Assembly: GCA_049515135.1 (NCBI GenBank) | Contig: JBEKUJ010000016.1 | Span: 1 to 64,000, forward strand | Reading direction: 5' to 3' | Length of the DNA: 64,000 nt | From: Fen-1364 sp049515135 | GTDB taxonomy: Bacteria; Spirochaetota; Spirochaetia; SZUA-6; Fen-1364 | Shown: positions 25,241 through 31,724 of the stretch, piece after piece | Numbering within the stretch: the first letter of the stretch is position 1 | Layout: each line of letters begins with the position of its first letter | Position numbers and translations under genes: made by a program | Notes under the pieces: generated by a model | What the model was told of the DNA's origin: nothing | What the model saw: only the letters and a program-made list of their open reading frames with translations | Database searches by the model: none

Positions 25241-25458
25241 ACCTCTATGCCGCGCGGGAGCTTGATGCCAACCGACAGGATGATGTCCTCGACCGCGATT
25301 CCGAGGAGCCATTGCGCGTTCGAGGCCGCCCGGAGAAACTCCCGGACCTGCTCGCGTGGCTGATCTTGCCAGGAGATCACACCGCCTTCGGGCTCCAGGA
25401 TTTTCCGAAGCCGACGCAAGGAAACTATCGCAGACCGAAATTGTGCCTTTTTGCTCAT
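25237..25458 (-). CDS. First gene of reverse operon, hypothetical
   Basis: A 73-residue protein starting MSKKAQFRSAIVSLRRLRKILEPEGGVISW; helical with a conserved-looking LLGIAVEDIILSVGIKLPR end. GGAGG stands seven bases before the ATG at 25458. No family recognised. It heads four overlapping genes that run from the right end inward. Confidence 0.55.
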   Translation of the reverse strand: MSKKAQFRSAIVSLRRLRKILEPEGGVISWQDQPREQVREFLRAASNAQWLLGIAVEDIILSVGIKLPRGIEV

Positions 25459-25502
25459 GAATGGCCTCCATCTGCCGCGATTATTTCGCCTGGAGGACGC
25501 TG

Positions 25503-25530
25503 TTGACAACTCCTAACCTTTTATGATAAT
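25503..25530 (+). promoter_or_regulatory. Strong rightward promoter near the element's right end
   Basis: TTGACA (25503-25508), 16-base spacer, GATAAT (25525-25530). It reads out toward attR, where no element gene lies. In the excised circle the same reading would cross attP and reach the integrase gene. Transcription start would be near 25537. Confidence 0.5.
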
Positions 25531-25617
25531 TTCGCTTTTATATACAGCATAAGTAATTGTGCACAGGGTAGCGGCGAGTAGCACCTCGTGCACGGCTCGT
25601 CAAACGTCTGTTCTACG

Positions 25618-25639
25618 CTGAGAACCTCGAGATTCTCAG
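25618..25639. repeat. Inverted copy of part of the att core in a palindrome
   Basis: GAGAACCTCGAGATT (25620-25634) is the exact reverse complement of 15 bases of the att core (AATCTCGAGGTTCTC). It is the centre of a dyad CTGAGAA...TTCTCAG (25618-25624 and 25633-25639). A possible secondary core-type site for the integrase. Confidence 0.55.
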
Positions 25640-25660
25640 TCACATCGGACATCATTTTCA

Positions 25661-25682
25661 ACTGTCGCACAAAGTGGCGCAC
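25661..25682 (+). repeat. Paired arm-type integrase sites, right arm
   Basis: ACTGTCGCAC (25661-25670) and AGTGGCGCAC (25673-25682), 12 bases apart. Each differs from the left-arm decamer AGTGTCGCAC by one base and has the same orientation. Confidence 0.6.
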
Positions 25683-25688
25683 TTTCTC

Positions 25689-25716
25689 TTGACTTCTCGG
25701 CGCATTGTACGATACT
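25689..25716 (+). promoter_or_regulatory. Second rightward promoter candidate beside attR
   Basis: TTGACT (25689-25694), 16-base spacer, GATACT (25711-25716). It starts directly behind the arm-type sites, so integrase binding there could occlude it. The 12-mer CGATACTCCATG (25710-25721) recurs with one change as CGATACTCTATG at 25762-25773. Confidence 0.4.
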
Positions 25717-25746
25717 CCATGGCAAGCGCCAGTCCATAAAAGGCGC

Positions 25747-25766
25747 TATCGCAAGCAATTGCGATA
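25747..25766. promoter_or_regulatory. Operator-like palindrome near attR
   Basis: TATCGCAA (25747-25754) and TTGCGATA (25759-25766) are perfect inverted repeats with a 4-base centre. It lies between the promoter candidate at 25689 and attR and may be bound by one of the element's HTH proteins. Confidence 0.45.
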
Positions 25767-25810
25767 CTCTATGACATACGGTGCTCTGCCCTGAAAGCCC
25801 TTTGGCCCGT

Positions 25811-25852
25811 TTTGTAATCTCGAGGTTCTCGGTTCAAGTCCGAGAGGTGGCT
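25811..25852 (+). repeat. attR core, displaced 3' end of tRNA-Thr
   Basis: Perfect 42-base copy of 8639-8680. Preceded by GGCCCGT, which does not continue the tRNA, so this is a truncated tRNA fragment and not a gene. It marks the right end of the element and the return to chromosomal sequence. Confidence 0.95.
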
Positions 25853-26314
25853 ATTTCCTTTGCGGCGGATGGGGTCTGGGCGAGTATCGCCGGCGACACT
25901 CGCCAAGGACGTGGCTTCATTCTTCCAGACGACAGAAATCTTCTTCGGCAAGCAGATCGCGACGGTAACCCTGACCGTGCTTCTCGGGGGCGTCGCAGCA
26001 GTCCTGGTGTGCGGCGATTCGAGCTTTCGGCCGCGGCTGAACTTGCCGGACGATCAAAAGACACTCCGTCACCGAGTTCGCTCATTTGAAAAAAGTCGTG
26101 ACAATAAAATTGACGGATCGTCTAAACTATGCCATGATATGCGGGTTCAATACCTGACAGTCTTGGGAGGAAAAGCAGCTCTTTTTCAGTAAAAGAGTTG
26201 CTCGTCTCCATCTTATAATGCAATTCTTTTCTGTGCGGCTTGAGCACGGTTTCGCGGATTCTGGAAGGCTTCGTGAGATCATCGAGATCTCTACGTTACA
26301 ATAAGGAGGCAACC
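25853..26314 (+). other. Intergenic region right of attR, with hairpin and promoter-like sites
   Basis: No convincing gene in 462 bases. A 110-residue frame from a TTG at 25860 to 26192 has one hydrophobic stretch (VTLTVLLGGVAAVLV) but poor start context and overlaps another open frame. AGCAGCTCTTTT (26174-26185) and AAAAGAGTTGCT (26191-26202) form a 12-pair stem (one G-T pair). A perfect TATAAT lies at 26214-26219 without a matching -35; TTGACG at 26110-26115 with CATGAT at 26133-26138 is another candidate. The region probably holds the promoter and leader of the gene at 26315. Confidence 0.5.
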
Positions 26315-27745
26315 ATGAAATCCCTGGAACTCTACTCCGACGTTGGCCATCCTGGCCGTGACAGATGGAGACTATTCGTAGGAAAGAAAGGGATGGCCAT
26401 TGCTGTTGCCATGGCCAGCCTGACCTGGTGGTTTTCGCCGTCCAGCGTGAATGCTCTTTCCAGTTTTGCCAGGCAGACTAGCCAGTCCTGCGGCACCTGC
26501 CACTATTCGTTTCCGGAGCTTACCCCGACCGGACGCGAGTTCAAGCTGAATGGTTACACCCTGACCGCCGAGAAGAACATTAAGGCGGAAGGCACCAGCA
26601 AAACCGCCGAGCTTTCGCTCCCACAGTTTGTCCCGCTGTCTGCCAGTCTTTTGACGTCCTTGACCTATACACGGCTGAGCAAGCCCAACGCCCAGGATCC
26701 AAGCGTTGAGGTTCCGCAGGGGCTCAACCTGTGGCTGGCCGGGCAGATCCTCCCGAATTTCGGAGAAGCTGTCCAGATTACCTACACCGCCAGCGACGAC
26801 CACTTCAGCTTCGACAGCAGTGACGTTCGGTATGTATTCCAGACCACGCTCTTTGGCGAAGACCTGATTGTTGGAATTGATTCCAACAACAATCCCACGT
26901 TTGAAGACGTGTGGAACAGCGTCCCTGCGTGGGGTTTCCCATTTGCCTCGGCTGACTCGGCTGGTTTTGCGCCTGGGGCCACGACGCTCATCGATGGGCC
27001 CCTGGCTATCCAGGTGGTTGGGGGCGGTTTCTATGCCTTGTTTGCCGATCACCTGTATGTCCTGGCGGAGATTTACCGTTCGCAGCACCTGGGAGTGACG
27101 CAGCCCGACACGGGCGTCGGCCCCACCGGGTCCCCCGAGTCGATCAACATACAGTATGTAGCGCCGTACTGGCGGCTTGCCTGGCAGCAGCAGGTGGGAA
27201 CGAACAACTACTTCGAGATCGGCACGTATGGAATCTATGTCAGCTCCACGTACAACTCGCTTGGCGGCTCCACGGACACCTACCTGGATCTGGCTGCGGA
27301 CCTCACGTATGAGCTGACGCTGGGCAACGGTGATTCGATCAGCGTTCATAGCACGTTTATCTATGAGTCGAGTGATCTCGAATCCACTCCTGCATCGGTG
27401 CCGAATCATACTCTGGAAACCTGGCGGCTCGACGCCAACTATCATCTCGGCAACAGGTTCACATTCACCGCAGGACCGTTCGTGACATGGGGTACGAGCG
27501 ATTCCCTGCTCTACGCTGTAGTGCCTCCCGGAGGAGGAGATACCACCGCCAGCTTTGCCAATGGCAGCCCGAATAACCTGGGCTATATAGCTCAGGCTGC
27601 CTTCTGGCCGGGGCAGAATTTCCAGATCGCCCTGCAGTACAGAGGATTTATCATTTTCAATGGCGCAAGCTCGAACTACGACGGAAACGGAAGGAACGCG
27701 TCGGACAACAACACCATCTACGCTTTCATCTGGATCAACTACTAG
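26315..27745 (+). CDS. Exported porin-like protein with N-terminal heme c motif
   Basis: A 476-residue protein. A late signal peptide (core GMAIAVAMASLTWWF, cleavage probably after SVNA at residue 47) is followed by FARQTSQSCGTCHYSFPELTPTGREFKLNGYTL with a CxxCH heme c site (Cys59, Cys62, His63). The rest is rich in aromatic residues, alternating strands and Gly/Asn turns and ends in YAFIWINY, typical of an outer-membrane beta-barrel with a C-terminal aromatic. The likely role is a heme-bearing outer-membrane or periplasm-facing redox porin; this is inference from the two parts. AAGGAGGCAACC precedes the ATG. The next genes, on the opposite strand, attach heme to such CxxCH motifs. Confidence 0.8.
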   Translation: MKSLELYSDVGHPGRDRWRLFVGKKGMAIAVAMASLTWWFSPSSVNALSSFARQTSQSCGTCHYSFPELTPTGREFKLNGYTLTAEKNIKAEGTSKTAELSLPQFVPLSASLLTSLTYTRLSKPNAQDPSVEVPQGLNLWLAGQILPNFGEAVQITYTASDDHFSFDSSDVRYVFQTTLFGEDLIVGIDSNNNPTFEDVWNSVPAWGFPFASADSAGFAPGATTLIDGPLAIQVVGGGFYALFADHLYVLAEIYRSQHLGVTQPDTGVGPTGSPESINIQYVAPYWRLAWQQQVGTNNYFEIGTYGIYVSSTYNSLGGSTDTYLDLAADLTYELTLGNGDSISVHSTFIYESSDLESTPASVPNHTLETWRLDANYHLGNRFTFTAGPFVTWGTSDSLLYAVVPPGGGDTTASFANGSPNNLGYIAQAAFWPGQNFQIALQYRGFIIFNGASSNYDGNGRNASDNNTIYAFIWINY

Positions 27746-27773
27746 CGCGCCCGGGTGGCGCGGGCTTTCAATC

Positions 27774-27811
27774 CGGATAGAGGGCGCGAGGCCGGCCGCG
27801 CCTTCTATCCG
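27774..27811. terminator. Long hairpin between convergent genes
   Basis: CGGATAGAGGGCGCG (27774-27788) pairs with CGCGCCTTCTATCCG (27797-27811) along 15 positions with one G-T pair. No T-run follows on either strand. It overlaps the stop codon of the convergent gene and probably ends or separates both transcripts. Confidence 0.5.
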
Positions 27812-28599
27812 TAACTATGCAGGCCGGAAAGCAGGAAGTTCACGCCGAAGAACGTGAACAGGGTGAAAGTGAAGCCGATTATCGCGAGCACGGCGGAGAC
27901 CTTTCCCCGCAGCCGTCTGACCAGTCGCGTGTGCAGGTAGGCGGTGTAGACCAGCCAGGTAATGAGGGCCCACGTCTCCTTCGGGTCCCAACTCCACCAC
28001 TGCCCCCATGCCACTTCAGCCCAGATGGCTCCGAAGATGAGCGCGCCGGCGGTGAAGATCGGGTACCCTATGGCGACTGACGTGTAGGTTATCCTGTCGG
28101 CCTCTGCCTTCCTTTCCGCATCCTGCGAGGCCAGATGGACGATTGCGGCAGCCAGGCTCACCACGAAGAACGCCTCCCCGATGAAAGCAAGAGTCACATG
28201 CAGCACGAGCCACAGCGACTGAAGCGCGGGAATGGGGGGCTGGATACCGCGTGGCGCGAGCGGGGATGAGGAAATCATGAGCAGAGCCAGCGCAAAGATA
28301 GTGGCGCCCAGCAGAACGTAGCGTGTCACCGCTGACTTCATCACGAGCCGCAGGACGAATACGAGAGCGCAGACCACCGCTGAGAAAAAAACGAGCGACT
28401 CGTAGGTGTTGGTCACAGCCGGGAAGCTGATTCTGATGCTCCGGTCAACAGTGACCGCGAACAGAAGAAGCGAAGCGGCGAGAAGCATCCAGTGCGACAC
28501 CGGATCGCCAGTCTGGCCCTTGCGGATGAGAAAGACGATCTGCAGCACTGCAGCTACTGCAATGAGGATCAGAGCTGTCGTCGCGAAGGCTTGTGCCAT
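27805..28599 (-). CDS. ccsA: Cytochrome c maturation protein CcsA/ResC type
   Basis: A 264-residue polytopic membrane protein of system II cytochrome c synthesis. The heme-handling WWD signature is visible as WGQWWSWDPKETWALITWLVYTAYLH near residue 200, with conserved His in LHVTLAFIGE and in the C-terminal HTRLVRR part. About eight hydrophobic segments. It takes heme across the membrane and joins it to CxxCH motifs together with the ResB-like partner encoded just upstream. The start at 28599 (MAQAFATTALILIAV) is chosen for the hydrophobic N-terminus and AAAGGAG upstream. Confidence 0.92.
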   Translation of the reverse strand: MAQAFATTALILIAVAAVLQIVFLIRKGQTGDPVSHWMLLAASLLLFAVTVDRSIRISFPAVTNTYESLVFFSAVVCALVFVLRLVMKSAVTRYVLLGATIFALALLMISSSPLAPRGIQPPIPALQSLWLVLHVTLAFIGEAFFVVSLAAAIVHLASQDAERKAEADRITYTSVAIGYPIFTAGALIFGAIWAEVAWGQWWSWDPKETWALITWLVYTAYLHTRLVRRLRGKVSAVLAIIGFTFTLFTFFGVNFLLSGLHSYG

Positions 28600-28681
28600 A
28601 GGCAGAGGACTCCTTTCGCTCTCAGGGTAGTCGGAATCGAGGCGCATGGATAGAAAAGGACGTCTGTTCGGCCGTCTGTCG

Positions 28682-29626
28682 TCAGACGCTCTCCCGGCTT
28701 CTGTTTTGAACAAAAGTCAGCATAAGTCCCAGTGCCAGGAGTACAGCTCCGATAATGACCGTGGTGAACCCTGGATCGCTTACTGCCCGCAGCCCCGTCA
28801 CTAACTTCTGCTGTATGCTCACGAGCGTATACTGCCCCAGAGACTCAGTGACAGCTAGCTTTCGTATTGAGATCAGGACATTCCCCGTGTATTGCTGGAG
28901 CAACGCCTTCTGGCTGCCGCCGTCCTCCACCACGTCCGCCAGGTACCAGACGGAGTCGGCGTCCTTGAAACCCTCCCCGATGCGGGCCGTCGTCTCGGCC
29001 CCGGTCGTGTCCCGAAAGAGGAAGGTCGACTGGTTTTCCCACGTAGCCTGATAGACCGAGACGCCCTTCAACCTGAGCGGATGGTTTACTCTGATGGGAA
29101 GGGCCGCTGCCTCCAGGACTCCGTCCCGCAACACATCGACGGTGGATATCCAAGCCCTGGGAGACCCGTTCTCGTACTTGAGGTATTCGAAGGAAAGGAG
29201 CTTGATCGAATAATGAGGGGTCACTTCGGCTTCCTGCCCCTGAGCCACAAAAAAGTCCTTCTCGCGACGTCCAAGCGTGGTGACAAGCCCTCCAGCGATG
29301 AGCACCAGCAGTGCGATGTGAACGATGTCCGGTCCAAACCTCTTCTGCGCTTTCATTCGCGTGCGACGCACAACGCGGTCCACCGCGCAAACCCCGAGGT
29401 TCAACGCGAATAGTGTCACGGGAATTATAAAGAGAGCAGAGGAAAAGTACCGGTCGAAACCGAGAGCCGTGATCAGAGCGTAGAGAGCAGGCGAATACTG
29501 GGCCCGATAGAACGCGGACTCCCTGCCCTGTGGCACGAGGGTAGAAAGCACCGACAGCGCCGTGATCAGGAGAATCACCGTGATCGCCAGTCGCACGGAC
29601 TTCAAGAATCGATACAACACCTGCAC
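28682..29626 (-). CDS. resB: Cytochrome c biogenesis protein ResB (Ccs1) type
   Basis: About 314 residues. Membrane segments near the N-terminus (SVRLAITVILLITALSVLSTLVP), around residues 65-85 (SSALFIIPVTLFALNLGVCAVDRVV), around 105-125 and at the C-terminus (TTVIIGAVLLALGLMLTFVQ), with a large outside domain between them, is the ResB layout. A GTG at 29626 follows GGAGG with good spacing; an in-frame ATG at 29656 would add 10 residues. It is first of a two-gene set with ccsA. Together they would mature the cytochrome encoded at 26315. Confidence 0.88.
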   Translation of the reverse strand: MQVLYRFLKSVRLAITVILLITALSVLSTLVPQGRESAFYRAQYSPALYALITALGFDRYFSSALFIIPVTLFALNLGVCAVDRVVRRTRMKAQKRFGPDIVHIALLVLIAGGLVTTLGRREKDFFVAQGQEAEVTPHYSIKLLSFEYLKYENGSPRAWISTVDVLRDGVLEAAALPIRVNHPLRLKGVSVYQATWENQSTFLFRDTTGAETTARIGEGFKDADSVWYLADVVEDGGSQKALLQQYTGNVLISIRKLAVTESLGQYTLVSIQQKLVTGLRAVSDPGFTTVIIGAVLLALGLMLTFVQNRSRESV

Positions 29627-29851
29627 TCGACTCATCCTCCGGTGCCATAAGATCATAGCGCGAAGCAGCCCTCTCTGTCACATTGCTCGCGACCCGCTCA
29701 GGGTCCCGCAGAACCCGGCAACCTACTTGACAGACGCAGATGATTTCTCATATGACCTTGAGGCGAGCGCGGACACTATGAGAATGGTCTTCCTCCATCT
29801 GCTGCGCAAATGTCGGAAGACCTCCGCAAATGCGCTCTGCGCATTTGCTAC

Positions 29852-29933
29852 GGGGAGATTCCCGAGTGGTCAAAGGGGGCAGACTGTAAATCTGTTGGCT
29901 ACGCCTTCGAAGGTTCGAATCCTTCTCTCCCCA
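29852..29933 (+). tRNA. tRNA-Tyr (anticodon GTA)
   Basis: An 82-nt class II tRNA without encoded CCA. Acceptor GGGGAGA pairs with TCTCCCC, discriminator A. Anticodon loop CTGTAAA gives GTA at 29886-29888. A long variable arm (GGCTACGCCTTC region) and T arm AAGGTTCGAATCCTT are as expected for bacterial tRNA-Tyr. Confidence 0.95.
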
Positions 29934-29935
29934 CG

Positions 29936-29971
29936 AGCCTTCTTCCACAGTTCAGGAAGAAGGCTTTTTTA
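29936..29971 (+). terminator. Rho-independent terminator after tRNA-Tyr
   Basis: AGCCTTCTTCC (29936-29946) and GGAAGAAGGCT (29955-29965) form an 11-bp perfect stem with an 8-base loop followed by TTTTTATT. It lies 2 bases after the tRNA and 10 bases before the next gene. Confidence 0.9.
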
Positions 29972-29981
29972 TTGATGCATC

Positions 29982-30437
29982 ATGGCGAAAGACGTCTTCT
30001 ATAACACAGGCCTTCGCTTCGCATGCACGCGGTGCTCGAAATGCTGCCGCCTTACTCCCGGGTATGTCTTCCTCTCCGAGGCAGACATCGCGCCCCTTGT
30101 TGCCGCCCTCGGCGTGGAGCGGCAGGCCTTTTTTCATCGCTATTGCCGCCGGGTCCGTTTTGGCCCGGTGCTGCGGCTCAGTCTCAGGGAGAAGCCGAAT
30201 GTCGACTGCATCCTGTGGGAGAACGGGGGTTGCTCAGTGTACGAAGCGCGGCCGTTGCAGTGCAGAAGCTTCCCGTTCTGGAGCTCCTGCCTCTCCTCTC
30301 CTGAGGAGTGGCAGCACCACGCCCGGCAGTGTCCGGGGATCGGCACTGGACCGCTTCATTCTCGTCAGGAGATAGAGAAATGGCTTGCACAGCGGATGAA
30401 AGAGCCATTCATCGAAGTGGGGGGGGTGAACGCATGA
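29982..30437 (+). CDS. YkgJ family cysteine cluster protein
   Basis: A 151-residue protein with the family pattern: CTRCSKCCR near residue 15, then CILWENGGCSVYEARPLQCRSFPFW, and a late Cys (QCPG). Such proteins bind zinc or an iron-sulfur cluster; function is not established. Directly behind the tRNA-Tyr terminator, it is the first gene of the run to mltG-dnaG-rpoD. Its stop overlaps the next ATG. Confidence 0.85.
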   Translation: MAKDVFYNTGLRFACTRCSKCCRLTPGYVFLSEADIAPLVAALGVERQAFFHRYCRRVRFGPVLRLSLREKPNVDCILWENGGCSVYEARPLQCRSFPFWSSCLSSPEEWQHHARQCPGIGTGPLHSRQEIEKWLAQRMKEPFIEVGGVNA

Positions 30438-30622
30438 GCGCGACCCTTCTCTCGGACAAGGAGGAGAGTGAGCTGTTCGTGCTGCTCAAGCCCCGGGAAG
30501 CGAAGCTTCCCGAACCACTGAAAGATCTCCTCCGCCGGATCGAGCGCTCCCTGTATCAACGTCTCACCATCGAAGAGATCGAGGGTCTGACTGCCCGATT
30601 TTCAGGAGGTGAACGGCCGTGA
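30434..30622 (+). CDS. Small hypothetical protein
   Basis: A 62-residue helical protein starting MSATLLSDKEESELFVLLKPREAKLPEPLKDLLRRIERSLYQ. ATGA overlap with the YkgJ gene. No family recognised; the context makes it a real operon member. Confidence 0.55.
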   Translation: MSATLLSDKEESELFVLLKPREAKLPEPLKDLLRRIERSLYQRLTIEEIEGLTARFSGGERP

Positions 30623-30690
30623 AATCAGCTGAACTCGTTGATTTCCAGGCCTTCCAGCGATATTTTCTGGTAGGGCCGGGGAAGGCCTGA
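30619..30690 (+). CDS. Possible 23-residue mini-protein
   Basis: GTG at 30619 overlaps the previous stop (GTGA) and follows a very good ribosome binding site (AGGAGGTG). Reads MKSAELVDFQAFQRYFLVGP and ends at TGA 30688-30690. It could be a leader-like coupling ORF for mltG at 30698 or chance. Confidence 0.35.
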   Translation: MKSAELVDFQAFQRYFLVGPGKA

Positions 30691-30697
30691 TGGATCA

Positions 30698-31720
30698 ATG
30701 AGCAGACGCGCACACCTTCTTCGGATCTCGGCTGTTGCCGTGGCAATCATCCTTGTGGTCGCGGCGGCCGGCGCATTTGTGAACTCCAGTCCTCTCCATC
30801 GGGCTCCTGGAGACAGGCTTTTCTCCATCCAGCGCGGTGAAACTCTTTCCAGGATCAGCCAGAAGCTTCAGGATGAAGGCTTCATCCGCTTCGCCCCCTT
30901 TCTCGACGTAGTAGGCAGGATTCGGGGAACGCAGGGCGAGTTCAAAGCGGGATACTATCGGATTCCAGCCGGCGCAACGGCGCTTTCCATTCATTGGCTC
31001 CTGGTGGATGGGGCTCAGACCCTTGAGAAATTGACGATTCCGGAGGGATGGACCTCAACCAAGATTGCCCGGCACCTGGAAGCAGAAGGCGTCTGCAGTG
31101 AAGCGGATTTCATTGCCGCCTCGCGGTCTCCAGAGCTGCTTTCGAGGCTCGGAGTAAACGGCCGCAGCCTCGAGGGGTACCTTTTCCCCGACACGTACTA
31201 CGTTCCTCGGCCATTTCCTGCCGATGCGATGGCCGAGCTGATGGTGAAGACCTTCTTTGACAACCTGTCGAGAAACCACCCTGACTGGAGGGAGATGACG
31301 CCGGAGAAGCTCCGGGAAACTGTGATCCTGGCCTCCATTGTAGAGAGGGAATACCGCATGCCGGACGAGGCCTCGCTCATCGCCTCCGTGTTCTACAACC
31401 GGCTGCGTCTGAACATAGGGCTTGAATCGTGCGCCACTCTTGAATATATTATCACGGAGATCCAGCAAAAGGCACACCCGGAGTACATCACGGCAGAAGA
31501 TGAGAAGCTCAACTCACCCTACAACACGTATAAGTGGGCGGGTTTGCCACCTGGGCCGATATCGAATCCTGGAAGGACAGCGCTGGAGGCCGCTTTCCAC
31601 CCCGCACAGACAGATTACCTGTACTTCGTTCTGCGCGACCCGGACGCGGGGAGACATTACTTCTCGCGCGATCTGAGCGAGCACAACCAGGCGAAGTACC
31701 TCTATCTGAAGAAATCGTAG
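30698..31720 (+). CDS. mltG: Endolytic murein transglycosylase
   Basis: A 340-residue YceG/MltG protein, which cuts nascent glycan strands at the inner membrane and so ends their growth. One N-terminal membrane anchor (residues 8-28, ISAVAVAIILVVAAAGAFV), then LysM-like domain (ETLSRISQKLQDEGFI) and the catalytic domain with ETVILASIVEREYR holding the catalytic Glu, and the SPYNTYKWAGLPPGPISNPG signature. Length is typical. It precedes dnaG by 4 bases. Confidence 0.95.
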   Translation: MSRRAHLLRISAVAVAIILVVAAAGAFVNSSPLHRAPGDRLFSIQRGETLSRISQKLQDEGFIRFAPFLDVVGRIRGTQGEFKAGYYRIPAGATALSIHWLLVDGAQTLEKLTIPEGWTSTKIARHLEAEGVCSEADFIAASRSPELLSRLGVNGRSLEGYLFPDTYYVPRPFPADAMAELMVKTFFDNLSRNHPDWREMTPEKLRETVILASIVEREYRMPDEASLIASVFYNRLRLNIGLESCATLEYIITEIQQKAHPEYITAEDEKLNSPYNTYKWAGLPPGPISNPGRTALEAAFHPAQTDYLYFVLRDPDAGRHYFSRDLSEHNQAKYLYLKKS

Positions 31721-31724
31721 GGGT

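Larger units (their letters stand above)
8639..25852 (+). mobile_element. 17.2-kb tRNA-Thr-integrated satellite-like element
   Basis: Bounded by a perfect 42-bp direct repeat of the tRNA-Thr 3' half (8639-8680 and 25811-25852), so the repeating unit is 17,172 bp. The left end carries a tyrosine integrase; next come HTH regulators, a CHC2/TOPRIM/SF3 primase-helicase, small and large terminase subunits, then about fifteen unrecognised small genes, a second tyrosine recombinase, and a four-gene operon on the opposite strand at the right end. I see no portal, capsid, scaffold, tail, holin or endolysin gene. All large reading frames are intact. Size, integration site and replication gene resemble PICI- or P4-like phage satellites; a terminase pair without any head gene does not match the satellite families I know. 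A prophage cleanly deleted for its structural module is the alternative. Confidence 0.85.

Noticed and set aside
25781..26089. 102-residue frame running through attR
   Set aside because: It crosses the displaced tRNA fragment, so it could not exist before integration; composition is random-like and there is no ribosome binding site.
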